Positions 22,801 through 35,500 of a DNA stretch of 64,000 nt are shown in pieces. The first letter of the stretch is position 1. Each line of letters begins with the position of its first letter. The position numbers and the translations under genes were made by a program. The notes beneath the pieces are model-generated. The model saw only the letters and a program-made list of their open reading frames with translations, did no database searches and had not been told where the DNA came from. The DNA is from Coccinella septempunctata (Eukaryota > Arthropoda > Insecta > Coleoptera > Coccinellidae): NCBI RefSeq assembly GCF_907165205.1, contig NC_058190.1:38676116-38740115 (forward strand), given 5' to 3'.

Positions 22801-25800
22801 TCGAAAGAAATACTCACCTTTGAAAAGCATAGTGTACTGTTAGTAGATTTGCTTATGTCTGTCTTAAAACATGTTTCGTGAATATTAATTTTGTGAAAAT
22901 TCAGTGTTCATTCTGATTTGTTTCAGCCACCCAAGCCAGCAGGAAAATGGGAAGGAGTGTTAGAAGCAAACAAACAATATACTTGCGCTCAGCTGATTCC
23001 AATACCCTTCCTTTGGGGACCATCAGGTAAGGATTGACTTCTAAAGAAATATTATTATCGAAATTGTAACCGCCGTAACCGGGCACTTAATACTCATTAT
23101 ACGACTAACCCTCAGAGTACCTATTTTCTATTTAACACAAGCAGCAGAACCATTTTCATCTCCCAAGTTACCCTATGAAACAACAAAATAAATGAATGAG
23201 ATCCGTGTTGCCGTTTGATTCGTAAACAACCTTGTTTCATGACATATTTAATATCCCAATATCCCACATATACAGAAAAAAAATTACACATGCACAAAGT
23301 GAAACACATGTACAGGACACTAGAAAGTGTAAGGGCCATAAAAAAACGCTCTCCTGATTCAGATTCGTAAATTTTTCTTGTCAATTCAAAAGCTCTGGCC
23401 ACGGCAAACTCAACAGGAATTAATTGTTAAACTGACCGAAAAGACGCTACACAATCTTATAAGTTTGTCCCTTCACTCATAAATGATAAGGAACAAAGGA
23501 ATATGCATATTTCCTAGTGAATTTTTTTTTCGCATTTTCTCTTCTACAGGTACAGAAGATTGCCTTTATGTCTACGTGTATGTTCCTGGAGAAAATATTG
23601 ATGCCAATGCCAATCTTCCTGTAGTCGTACATATTCATGGAGGTGCATTTATGCTTGGTTCGCCGAAAATGATGGCACAACCTGAATATATAATGGACCA
23701 GGATGTTGTTTATGTGACGCTGAACTATCGTTTAGGAATCTTAGGTAGGCACTTTTACAGGCAGTGGTTCTCAAAACATGTCAATACATGTAAAAATCTA
23801 CGAATGACATTTCTTTTTCACTTCATTTATATTTCCCCTGATTGTGAAGCTGAGATGGGATTGAATTTGACACAAAAATGATGGAATGAATTCTCGTAAA
23901 GACACATTGAGCCTCATTTCCAAACAAAATAAGAGAGAAAGACAGAAATTAAATTTATTGATTTGACAATCTGATTTATAAAGTCCCTGAAGATACAGCA
24001 AATTATAATATACGGCTATGTATTCCCGGATCTCGGGATAATCAGAAATGAAAAGGAATCGAAAGAAAATAACTGGACAATCAAGTTTTATTATAAGCTG
24101 CAGAACTAGACACAAAATTAATTTGTGCTCAAATAGGAACAATTTATTACATGACATGAAATTTTTATTTCTACATTTTATTTTCAGGTTTTCTGAGCAC
24201 GGAAGATGGCGTTGTGCCCGGAAATATGGGACTGAAAGATCAATCTCTGGCGCTCAAATGGATTAAAGAAAACATAAAAAATTTTGGAGGGAATCCAGAT
24301 TCAATTACCATCACCGGTTTATCAGCTGGTGGAGCCAGCGTTCATTATCACTATCTGTCTCCAATGTCTGAAGGTAAGGGAATACTGCAACTTTGAGTTG
24401 TATCATATCTAACTCGAAAATACTTCTGTCAGAAACTATTTGAAATTTTGATTTTGTATGATTTTACAAAAATTCAGGCTTATTTTTGGGTGATTTTACA
24501 ACTTCCTTAGTATAGTTTGTATTGAAATATCAATGCATCAATGGCAGAGCCAGGGGTGACTTAGTGAATAATTCCTTAGGAGAATTGGGTGGTTGAAATA
24601 TAAGGATTTCCACTTTCGGATGATGAAACAGTAGGAAAAGCTGTAAGAAAAATCTGTTTCATCCTAGCAGTGCTACGAAATGCACCAGAGATGGTTGAAA
24701 TCAAATCTATAACTGCGTAATTGAGAGTTTCTTTCTCTGAGTGATTTGGAGTATGAAAGGTCCTGTAGGCCAATGTCTGTAAACTCTTTGTTTCAAAGAT
24801 ACAGGGTGTTGATGTTATGAGAAGATGACTGGACTCTTGTATCCAAGCTGGAGGAGCAGATTTTCCTTGTTATTTGAAAAGATTTTCACATGGAATAAAA
24901 TATTGGTTGAAATAACAGTACATATATTTTCGACAACAAACTTTTTACTGAAATATGAAGAAAAAACGCAAGATACCTTTTTTTTACTATACCTACGGAT
25001 CAAGGATTTCAATAGTAGGTGTATCTATTTTATTCTGGAAAATGTCACTGAGGTACCTACATCTCTTTCTTTTTAAAATTCGGTGAATTTTCTTATCAAA
25101 ATCCATATGCTTTTCCTTAATTTTCCATTTCCCGGAAAATAAGTTGAATTTGCACAAAATTTCTAAGTGTACAACTCAGTAAATAAACAGGGTGTAAATG
25201 GATAGTTGCGAAAAACATTCAGGAATGATTGCATGTCAGAAAATGTTGTGCTCTTTCATATAATTTTTTAACAGCACAGCTTACATACAGCTCTCTAAAG
25301 ATGGAATCTGGGAAGCGATTTTTTTTTAGAAACCAGAGAACCAATGGAAATGAAATTTGGAACAAGAAGGCATTCGGAGTCCCCACATACATAATTGCAA
25401 GGGGTAGAAAAACCACCCCTACAATTTGTTCCGCAAGAAACTCTTCTCCTTATTCATGTGATACCATTGAAAAATTAATTTGTGAGCCTGATTCATTGTG
25501 AACAAATAAGGTCTCCTGAATTTTTAGCCAAAATTAACTGTTTTTAAGGATTAAGAGTAATTTTAATTTCTGTCAGTTTTCTGGTTTCTAAAAAAAAAAT
25601 TTCATTTGCAATATTTTTTTAAGAAGGAATCATCCCTTCAACTTTCTTAATTTTGATTCATTCAAAATCTGTTTCTTTTCACTAATGGAATGAAAATTTC
25701 GAAATACGAAAAGTGCTGATGTGTCAAATTAAGTAACATTTATAATATGACCAGATGATCATACCTAAACACCGGGCTTCAAGAAGCTTGATCGGGGAAT

Positions 25801-28800
25801 CAACACTTAATTGATGAATAGACGTCAATCTGTTTTCAATCGATAATTCAGTCATGATCATTCAGAATATCATTCTCGCATAAAATTATGATGTTCATAC
25901 GTCCATTCAATTATTCTCAATTGCTCCTTCTTCAATATATTCAGAAATGAAAAGGTTTCGGTGATTTCGTTTTAGAAATCGAGTGACTGTCAAATTGTTG
26001 ATCGGACAATCAAAGTTGAAACCGCTGAAAGTGTTTCAGAAAACTGCTGTGAACTTTGAGATCATTTTATCATGATCTCAGGCTGGCTAATTCCAATATA
26101 CTGAGTGTCTGTAACCAAATGCGAAGGACTTAGGGAGATGCTTCCTCGATGAAAATAAGAAGGGGTAGTTCCTATAATTTTTTTTCGAAATCGGCCTCCC
26201 TTCTAAGATACAGCCTTTGGAAGGCGATGACGAGTTGACAGTTTTTAATTTTTTTACGGGTTCTAAAAAACACTGAGTCATAAAACTATGCATAATATGA
26301 AGCACTAAGTAGATGTCACTCACACAATTTTCTTAGATCGCATAACTTTATTATTAGGGGTTGAAAATAACAACATGTATTTCAGAGGGAGGTAGTCAGT
26401 CATTCTCTTCTATCACTCATATGATTAAATGGAATGAACAGTGATCAGAACTACTTATAAGTTATTATTTCTTAATAAACTTTTTAGGGTTTTCACTCCC
26501 AATCTCTGAAACAAAATCAATTAAAATTGAAATAAACGATTTGCTCCTGCGTAAATTCGTGCACTAATTTGTCAGGAGCAAATCAACTAGAAAAAATTGT
26601 TGCCTGACAATGAACTGAAAATAAAGAACGTTGAAATTATAATTTTATGTTTGACGTTAAACGTTAAAATTTTTTTTGAGTAACATCTACTTAGTGCTTC
26701 ATATTATGTATAGTTTCATGACTCAGTGTTTTTTAGAACCTGTAAAAAAAATTAAAAACTGTCAACTCGTCATCGCCTCCCAAAGGCTGTAGCTTGAAAG
26801 GGAGGTCGATTTCGAAAAAAAATTATAGGAACTACCCCTGCTTATTTTCATCGAGGAAGCATCTCCCTAAGTCCTCCGCATTTGTTTACAGGTATAATTA
26901 TGTGCTAATGACTATTATTAGCTTATTATTTTTTTTTATTGAAGGTCTTTTCTCGAGAGGTTTCTCCCAAAGCGGAACAGCCCTTCAGTCTTGGGCCTTG
27001 ACGAAAAATCCACTTGAAAAAGCGATGTTCGTCGCGAGAAACGTCAGTTGCGAGACGGATTCGACAGAAAAGATGATTGCTTGTATGAGATCGAAATCGC
27101 ACAAAGATTTGATTATTGGCATCGATGGACTGTTCGTTCTGATAAGTGCCATGCCTTCCACACCTTTCGGTCCGGTTGTTGAGAAAGGTGGAGACAGTCC
27201 TTTCATCGCGGACCACCCTTACAAGATATTGAAAGATGGAAAAGTGTATGACGTTCCTTGGATTAACACTAATGTTGCAGACGAGGGGATTTTTCCTGTG
27301 GGATGTAAGTATTTTTCGCACAAGAGTTGAAGGTATTTTAAATGAATCTGGAAACTGGTGACCTCACATCAATGCATAATATGGAGTGCCCTGATGATGG
27401 AAATATGATTTTCCGAAACGTCGGTTAAGGTGAAAGTTTGACTCCCGGGAACTTGGCTTTTTTACCACCATTTCCTATATTAACCTGTACAGGGTGATTC
27501 CGGAGGAGAATGTTGAGCGAATTTTTGATATTTTTAATTTTTAAAAAATTCTTTCTCGGAAAACCGAAAGTGTGTCAAAAAGATTGAAATCAGCGAAATG
27601 ATGACTCACCATGCTAGAATCTGGAACGGACAACGAAGTTCTGAAAACGCAATGTACAGGGTGTTTTTCCAACCTGTACAATTAATCCGAAATTATCACA
27701 ATATCAATCCCGTATTTCGAAAAAAGATTTGGAATTATTGAATGTGCTCGTTCATATGTACTGCCCTGAAAATTTCATGAAAGTTGAATGAGCCATACCA
27801 AAGTTATTGATAAATCGGTAGAATCGGGCAAATCACCCTGTAGAGTCTCCTAGTTATAAACCAATCATTTTTTGGAAGCTGTCTTGACTAGTTTAAACTT
27901 CTCCCAAAATCTGACAATCTCCTCCGGAATCACACTGTATATCCGTAAATAAACATAACTGAGTCATAGTTTATATAGAAAATGTTTCCGGAATTACGAG
28001 GATATGTATATTGGAAAATTCTTAGCCTACTATAGAAACAAACAAAATTTCAATGTCAAAATATTTCATTACTCAAAATATATTATCCTCCTCTTAATTG
28101 GATACATTTATTTCAGCGAACCTTCAACGTCTCTAGACCTTTCAAAAAAAATGTTTCTTCTTGCTGTACAAACCAGACCTCCACAGCTTTTATTACCTCC
28201 TCGTTGGAAGAAAATTTACGACCTTTTAAACTCTTTTTCAGTTGAGGAAAGAGATGGAGGCAAATCTGGTGAATAAAGGGGGTGTTCAACTAATTCAAAC
28301 CCTAAATCACGAATTTTTTGCATGGCAACATGAGATTTGTGTGCAGGGGCGTTGTTCTGCAAAAACAAAACACCAAACATTTGGGGATCCATTTTGCAGC
28401 AATTTTTCTCATGCCCAAATTGACGAGAACTATATGATGATCGCGTTCGTATCAAATATTCACTATTCAGTGCTTCAGATATCCGTTTTAGCACAATTCG
28501 ACGGTCTGATAAAATCATGTCATGAACTGCATCGATATTTTCGGGGACTGACACAGAAACTGGCCTTCCTGATCGGTCATCATCTTCAATGGAAAATTTA
28601 CCTCTTTTGAAGCTTGCAGTCCAATTTTTCACGGTCGCATACGAAGGACATTGATCGCCAGGAGTATTAAGCATATCTTCGTAAACCTCCTTACCTCTTA
28701 ACCCTTTTAAATACAGGTACTTGATGATGGCTCGATACTCCAATTTTTCGATTTTCACAATTTCGGTGGACATCTTCTTTCTTTTAGTTTATTGCGTAAC

Positions 28801-31800
28801 TCTGGTTTATTTTTTCGACCTCAAACTTCACACTGACACTTCTAATGAGTTATTGTTCGTTGCTATGGTAACGCAATATTTTTTTATGGATGGAACTGGT
28901 CTAGGCTAACTAGATATCAATACATCCTCATATGTACCGCATATTTTAAAAGTATGTCAAACATCCTATGATGAATTTCTGCATGGTTGATCTGTAGCAT
29001 ACAGCCAGAGAACAACGGCGAAAGAGAAAATTATATATGTAATTATGTTGTTTTGGGATATTTCCACTGGGAAAATAACCTAGTGGAATTATAATCGTTG
29101 ATATTCATCTCCACTAATTATATTGGACAATAATCCAATATGCAGTTACAATATCCGATTTTGATTGTTCTGGGATTAATCTGATTGAATTATAGTAATA
29201 TAACGATTTATTTATTTCGCATGTGAATGCAGATTGAGAACTTTCATGTTTTTTCAGTTTTTATCCATTTGAAGAAAATAGATTTCATTGCCGAAAATTG
29301 GGAAACTATTATGCCGTCAGCTTTAGACATGAACGATACCGTAGATGATTCTTTGAAGAGCGAAGTAGTTGGAAAAATAAAACAGTTCTATTACAAGGAC
29401 CAACCAGTCAGCGAAGATAACATTGAGAACATGGTTAAGGTGAGAACCTTCATTAGATGCAAAGATCTCCAAATATTATTGATCAAAAGTATATTTATTA
29501 TTAATCTGATATTCAAATATCAGATTAATTATTCAAAACTGGCCTATTATGATGTTAGACTTTGAAAGTATCCTATTTCAGTTCGAAAGGATATAGGAAA
29601 AATTGTGACTCAAATCGTCATTCTAGAAGCAAGTTTATACCAAAGAGATTGAGAGATAAGGAGAATCTCATTATAAAGTACAATAACAAATAACCTAAAT
29701 ATAAGTTAAAAAATAAAATCACAAGTAGTGCCAGTGCCAAATTCAACCAATTTCTGCATCATTTACGAAATTTGGCAGTATGAGCAGCCAAAAAAATTTT
29801 ATATTTTTTGGTTATAGTATTTTATCTTTAAAATTTGTATACCTTTGGGAAATTGGAATATTGACCCTTATTATAACTTTAAGAATCTACCCTAACAGTA
29901 ATTTTTATTAAAAAAAATTAATAGTTACACATTCGCTAAAAATGTCATGCTTTTATGGTGAAGTTTATATCATAATCGTATCATAACTTCTCTTTTTTTC
30001 TTCGTAGATCTATAGTGACAGATTATTTTTCGTCGATTCTGAATTGGCAACAAGAACACATTCGAGTGCAGTCAAATCACCAGTCTTCGTATATTTCTAC
30101 AGATATCTTCCTCAGGATAACTTGCGGTTCAGGAAAATGAAACCAGGTAATACAAATGTAAATCTTTCACGAATAAAGATAAAGAAAAAATACTGGAATA
30201 ACACGATTTTCACAACTAGAAGGTCTGGAGCTGAAGAGTTTATCAATTCACAAATTATCTATCTCTATTTCGTCAGCGTCAAAATCAGAATTCTCACTCT
30301 CATCACCCTCAGTTGAAATGTGTTACAGATCGTCAGAGTATGCTCAAATATATTTCTGAATTGAATCTCTAATAGGTTCCCTTATAGGTACACTTATAAG
30401 TAGGACAAACTTGATCTTAGCTATAACGTGATATAGCCAGTTAGAAAGGTTATTCTTTCGGTAATTTCTATATCACGTCTGAAAATATTTTCGATCTTAA
30501 TTCTTGAGGTCAAAAGAAACACTTTTTTCCTATACCATTTTTTCCAATTCGGCCCTGATAAAAAAATATAACCATTTTAAGTTTTCGTAATGAGGTGTGC
30601 TTCTCCTGCAAAAACAAAATTGCCTTCAGAATTACGTGCTAAATCTGTGATACTACACATCTGCGGATCTTTTAAACAGAGTTGTATTCAGCCAAAGTAC
30701 CAAGTACCCAACTTTTCAAATTTCACATATACTTTTTGATTTTTGAACATCAAATTATTCGAAAACGGCGCATTATACGAGGAAATATGAAGAATACTTT
30801 TATTTTACAAAACGTTCAAATACTCATTAGATAGCGTCCAACTTAGTTTCAAGAGTTGAGTTCTCTGAATTTTTGTTATTTTTATGGTATGTTAGGGTCA
30901 TAATGAGAAAACTGGAAGATGTGGGTGATATCTAGTGTTCGACGAAGATTCATCAAATAAATGAAAAACTATATTCGGAAATTCATTCCATTCGATAAAA
31001 CCGTCTTTGAGATAGAACTAAAAATAACATTTTTATGGTTTTTCAACACCCAGTAACTTTTAAACCGAGCAGACTCGGAAAAAATGGTAAAGAAAAAAGT
31101 GTTTCTTTTGAACTCAAGAAACTACTTTTGAAATATTTGTGCGAGTCAAAGACTCACCCTGTATAAAACAAGCAGCTCAGTATGAATCAGAACCTAGAAA
31201 TTACCCACTCATCGAATTCTCAATTTGTATATCAAATGATCGAACTTAACCCATAATAACCTAGCGTTACACATATGTAACGCAAATTTCACCGGCAAAT
31301 CTATTTTTTTCTCAGTAACCATAGCTATTAGCCTTACGTATATGTAACACCATTTTTCTCAAACAATTTTCAAACAGAAATTGAGTTGTTTTGGTCTTGT
31401 ACACTCTATAAAGAATGTTTATTCAATTAGAATAGTATTTTTTTTGAAAAAAAACTCAGGTTATTAAGGGTTAAAATTCGTTCATTTGGTAATATTTAAA
31501 AAACAACGAGTCATATCTTGAATCTCATTTTGTATATTAGAATATAGAATCATTCTATGTTCTAAGTTTTGTATTTTTACTAATTCATATTGTATAAACT
31601 GATTTTTCCCAGGTGTTAGCCATGGTTTGGACGGTAAACTGATTTTTAAATGGATGATAAATGCTGATCTGAAACCGAAGGACGAAAAAATGATGAAGCT
31701 ACTAACGAAATTCTTGAAAGATTTCGCAGAAACTGGGTAGGCACCTAAATAAGTTTCCCAAACTAGGAAATGATGAATAACCTGATTTATTTTCAGAGTT

Positions 31801-31971
31801 CCCAAGATAGGAGAAGTGGACTGGGATCCAGTTGAACCTGGAAGTGAGGAAATGAAATATCTTGAGGTAAATTCCGTGGAAGACGTACAGATGAAAACGA
31901 GAACAGTATTGGGAGAGAAAGAGTTCTGGAATTCGTTACCTATTCAGGAAAATAATCATATTTATAAATGA
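19873..31971 (+). CDS. Secreted carboxylesterase 1 (FE4/venom carboxylesterase-6 type)
   Basis: Alpha/beta-hydrolase of the type-B carboxylesterase family that hydrolyses carboxylic esters, probably outside the cell. Ten exons: 19873-19906, 19960-20111, 22927-23026, 23550-23744, 24188-24373, 26945-27304, 29258-29439, 30008-30146, 31613-31736, 31797-31971, giving 548 residues with all phases matching. Exon 1 is only 34 bases; with exon 2 it makes the signal peptide MYLGRSLYFIGVLLLFCNGE. Visible motifs: FEGIPYAEPP, EDCLY (98-102), the oxyanion-hole HGG at 125-127, nucleophile Ser206 in GLSAGG, Glu336 in ADEGIF and His453 in VSHGLD, so the triad is complete. Intron 5 (2.6 kb) and intron 6 (2.0 kb) hold mobile elements, including a mariner. 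An AATAAA at 31982 follows the stop. Substrate cannot be told from sequence; detoxification, diet or odorant esters are all possible. Confidence 0.92.
20471..21230 (+). mobile_element. CAGGGTGAGTC-family foldback element, copy in esterase 1 intron 2
   Basis: The left end CAGGGTGACTCATACAAACA matches the inverted ends of the related copies at 30500-31161 and 33210-33325. The body matches the 30.5-kb copy over most of its length. It is interrupted by a smaller element at 20931-21174. The right end is not recognisable and the end coordinate is approximate. No transposase frame. Confidence 0.65.
20931..21174. mobile_element. 244-bp MITE nested in another repeat
   Basis: Perfect inverted ends GTCGTTCTAAGATGCAAATT (with GCC beyond) face each other. 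GATATC flanks both sides (20925-20930 and 21175-21180). The sister repeat at 30.5 kb has the uninterrupted site, GATATC followed by TAGTGTTCGA, so the insertion and its target duplication can be read directly. There is no coding capacity. Confidence 0.85.
22190..22800. repeat. Interspersed repeat, copy B (uninterrupted)
   Basis: It shares collinear blocks with the two halves at 11600-11790 and 13850-14040, and starts after TATACAGGGTG. It lies in intron 2 of esterase 1, shortly before exon 3. The family is unknown. Confidence 0.5.
26109..26892. mobile_element. Foldback element immediately before esterase 1 exon 6
   Basis: Two arms of about 220 bases (26109-26330 and 26680-26892) are reverse complements with few changes, for example CTGTAACCAAATGCGAAGGA against TCCTCCGCATTTGTTTACAG, and GAAGCACTAAGTAGATGT against ACATCTACTTAGTGCTTC. 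The right end stops about 50 bases before exon 6 begins. The arms resemble the family at 38425 (CTGTA-CTTGAAAGGGA, TCGAAAAAAAATTATA). No open frame of note. Confidence 0.75.
27490..27937. mobile_element. 448-bp foldback element with CAGGGTGATTCCGGAGGAGA ends
   Basis: Left CAGGGTGATTCCGGAGGAGA and right TCTCCTCCGGAATCACACTG are terminal inverted repeats, flanked by TA on both sides (27488-27489, 27938-27939). A further CAGGGTGTTTTTCCAACCTG block lies inside. It sits in intron 6 of esterase 1 and has no coding capacity. Confidence 0.75.
27997..28930 (-). mobile_element. Internally deleted mariner element
   Basis: The ends are inverted repeats starting CGAGGATATGTA on the left and, read on the minus strand, TGAGGATGTA with TTAGCCTA further in on both sides. 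TA dinucleotides flank it (27995-27996, 28931-28932). At 934 bp it is shorter than a full mariner (about 1.3 kb). It lies in intron 6 of esterase 1, opposite to the gene. Confidence 0.75.
28216..28773 (-). pseudogene. Mariner transposase, internal deletion
   Basis: The 185-residue frame starts with a typical mariner N-terminus: helix-turn-helix region with GKEVYEDML, YATVKNWTASFKRG, then DDRSGRPVSVSVPENIDAVH. It then jumps to the C-terminal catalytic part (NNAPAHKSHVA, HPLYSPDLPP). The central segment with the first catalytic Asp is missing and the last conserved region is frame-damaged. The protein cannot be active; family assignment is certain. Confidence 0.9.
30500..31161 (+). mobile_element. 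CAGGGTGAGTC-family foldback element, copy in esterase 1 intron 8
   Basis: It is homologous to the copy at 20471 over most of its length and has the right end AGTCAAAGACTCACCCTG followed by TA. The left inverted end is lost. This copy has the empty target site used by the 244-bp MITE in the other copy. Confidence 0.65.
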
Positions 31972-31981
31972 TAAGTTCGAA

Positions 31982-31987
31982 AATAAA
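31982..31987 (+). terminator. Poly(A) signal of esterase 1
   Basis: AATAAA 11 bases after the stop codon; the 3' UTR must be very short. Confidence 0.6.
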
Positions 31988-32256
31988 ATTTTATATATCG
32001 AATGAGTGTGTATTTTTTTTGTTTCTAACATTATGATCAGATATAAAACACATTGAGTGTAGGTTATACTAGCAGCTTTTTAATCGTTGAATATAGCTCC
32101 AGAATCAAAGTCATCTGATTCATCAAGGTATTTTTATGTTCTGGAATAAAAAACAAAAGGACCTAGATTCCTATCATGAACAATTCAGTATATGGTTCTC
32201 GAACAGTGTTTGAAGCAGTAAAGTTGATTATTACACTTTGTGAAATCATTTCGTCC

Positions 32257-32263
32257 TATATAA
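32257..32263 (+). promoter_or_regulatory. Candidate TATA box of esterase 2
   Basis: TATATAA stands 272 bases before the start codon, followed at the usual distance by a purine-rich start region. Position relative to the gene is right, but the transcription start itself is not visible. Confidence 0.4.
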
Positions 32264-32528
32264 ATGAACTGAATGCAGTTGGCAATGCAGTTGAAAATTT
32301 TCATAGTTTTTACCCACCACCATGAATATTCTCATATTTGAATCCTTCTGGTGTATAACGTACTTTATAGTAATTGATGTTCCTCAGAAACTGATAGCTT
32401 TATGGTATTTCCCTCCATATATACTTACGACAATTAGCATAAACCTCACGATGATAACAACGAATGTTTGTATAAAATTCGGATAAACATTCTTGAGAAA
32501 TTATTTCAAATACGATCAGTGAACGAAT

Positions 32529-35500
32529 ATGATATCGAAATTTCTAAGTGCTACAGGAATATATATTCTTATATTCACAGGTAAATAGGGTGGCTAATAA
32601 AAGAGGTTATTATTTTTTTCGAATCGAAAAACAGCAATGTTTCAGGGATTCAAGTGACCTATGGAATTCCAACAGCAACGCTACAACAGGGGGTTGTACA
32701 GGGATACTATAGAAAATCTTACGATGGTAGAACATTTTCTGCCTTCGAAGGTATTCCTTTTGCTGTACCACCAATGGGAAATTTGAGATTCCAGGTAATT
32801 AACACTGAAAATAATATAAATTTCATGAGTATGGAAGTGCATAAAAACATCGAGAAAACAATATTGGTGCCCTTTTATACGTATTAACATAACTATGCAC
32901 ACGTGAGACATGAAAGTTCATATCTAATCAAAGCGCATTCTAATTAGTCATTGGCTGAATAAGTTATTATAAGATATTACCATTGGTTCATCGAAAATTC
33001 GAATCTTCCCTTAGATATGTGGATGATCTTTTTATTTCATATTTTATGTACAGACATTCAAATGAATTACATCTTGTATATTTTCAGGAACCCATTGCTG
33101 CTAAAAGTTGGACGAATATATTAGTAGCTAATAAATCCTACATATGCAGTCAGCTAAATGAACTCCAGAATATAATAGGTAAGTCAGAAGGGTGGGTTAG
33201 CCTCTATTACAGGGTGAGTCTTTGACTCGTACAAATATTTCAACAGTAGATTTTTGAGGTTAAAAGAAAAACTTTTTCCTATACCATTTTTTCTTAATAT
33301 TTGTACGAGTCAAAGATTCACCGTGTGGTTATCATTGAAATTTCTTGATACTATCAAGTTTCCGTTTGAGTTTTCAAGAAGCAGCTAGGATTTTTCTTGA
33401 AAAGTTTGCTAATTTTCTTATCGAAAAGTATCGTAAAGTAGGCTTTGGTATTTTCAACATCGATATTATCTGTCTAAAGTCTAAACGTAATTCTTAGCTT
33501 CTGCGGTGTCATTTTCCAGGTAAACTGTCTAGCCTTGGATTGTTGTTCAAAAAAATTCTCATCAAATTATTGAGATGGCTGTTTACTATGCCAGTGTTGA
33601 AGGAAATGAAAAAGCCGATGAACTTGGAGCATCGAGGTTAACACCTGCTGGACCTGAGCCTTTCTGTGGACTTGGAAAAGACCAATATAAGGCATAGGTC
33701 CAAAATGGGAGTTGAACAACAAAATAACCCTCTGGAGAAACACTCCTGAACTTACTCACTCAAAGAAATTCGTGATGATTTCACCGACCTACACCAGAAA
33801 CTGCCAAAGCTGTCACGAGCTGAGCTTCGGGAGATATAGGGAATGCTGACAGGGCATTATCGGTACAAATATCATTTGTACCAAATGAGAAAGTCAGCAG
33901 ATGAGATTTTTAGGCTCTGTGGATCAGGAGCAGAAACAGCTGAACACATGGTATGCAAGTGTCCAGAGCTCGCGGACCTAAGAACCACGCATATAGGGAA
34001 ACCGGTCCTGGATACTCGAATACGACCTCCTTGGGTTCCTATGAATGAGTAGGGTAGAGAACAAAAGATCTACATGGTTGCAGTTCCCAAAAGGCTAATC
34101 GAGCCACAACGACCTCGGTTCAAATAATAATAATAAAGATGGCTTTTACCAACTTGCAGAAAGCATTCAGAAATGGGGAGAAAATCAGCGTATCAATTTT
34201 TCACAAGTATGGTTCACACTTTTTTGTTTCATGTTGTTTTTCTATATCGGAGCCCTGATGAAGACTTTGAAATTGAGTTGAAACTACTTAGCCTAGTAGT
34301 TACTTCAATTTGCTAGCTGATTGACCCACATTGTTCTCCGTAAAATAAGAATTGGGTATAAACGACAATAATATTTTATGTATGTAGGTTCTGAAGATTG
34401 TCTCTACATGTACATCTATGTACCTAAAGAGCACATATGTAGGAGAGACAATTTTGATGTGGTTGTACATATACATGGTGGCTCTCTAGTTGTTGGTTCA
34501 CCTCAGGAGATGGTTCTTCCTGACTATATGATGGACAAAAACGTCATTCTGGTGACTTTCAATTACAGGCTTGGCGCTGCAGGTGCGTATAAGGTTATTC
34601 CAGATCTCAAAACTACATTTTTTCATATAACCAACACCAAAAGGTTATTTTCCTGTTTCACATTTTCATAGGGTTCCTCAGCACTGGAAACAGCGTTGTA
34701 TTCGGCAACAATGGACTCAAAGACCAAACGCTAGCTCTTAAGTGGATAAAGCAGAACATCAAAGAATTTGGTGGCAACCCAGAATCCATAACGATCACAG
34801 GATTTTCATCTGGAGGTTCTAGTGTTCAGTTCCACTATTTATCACCAACTTCTAGAGGTAGATATTATGCAGAATATCCTTGAATATATCGTTGAAGAAG
34901 CCAATTCTTCCATTACCCAATCCACAAATTACTGATCCACTTGTGAAATAAACTCTCAATCCCAACTGTCTAGATTTTGATCTTATTTGAACTGAAATTT
35001 TCGATGTTTCTTCTAGGTCTCTTCCAAAGAGGTTTCTCTTCAAGTTATACAGTCTTGGGTTCAGAATCACTAACTCTCATCCCCTTGAACAAGACTAAAC
35101 AGCTAGCAAGAAATTTGGAGTGTCCTTCAAATTCTCTGAGAAGTATGGTACGATGTCTGAGAGAACAGCCCATAGAGAAGCTAGTTCGAACTGATATATG
35201 GTTCAAACCAGCTGTGGAAAAAGGAAACGTGAACGCATTCCTACCCGAAAATCCATACAAGATGTTGAAAGATGGAAAAGTGTATGACGTGCCATGGGTA
35301 GCATCGGATGTTTATAATGAGTCACTCTTCTCTCTCGATTGTGAGTTTAGCAAAACTTCTTGTTTGGACAATTTCATCTGTGATGAAAGGAAAGAAATGT
35401 ACGCAGATATCTACTTTTGAGTAGCGATATATGAGAAAGCTAAGGTCATTAAACGCCAGATGTCGCATCGATTTATGTAGTACTTCGATGGCGCCACTGC

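Larger units (their letters stand above)
31972..32528. other. Esterase 1-2 spacer
   Basis: 557 bases with the poly(A) site of esterase 1 and the promoter of esterase 2. Nothing else is recognisable. Confidence 0.6.

Noticed and set aside
26794..26944. Upstream extension of esterase 1 exon 6 in the same frame
   Set aside because: The extension reads through the foldback arm; the acceptor at 26943-26944 restores the family sequence GLFSRGFSQSG.
33540..34140. Intact retrotransposon gene
   Set aside because: Several stops and frameshifts, no reverse transcriptase upstream; only a 3' tail remains.
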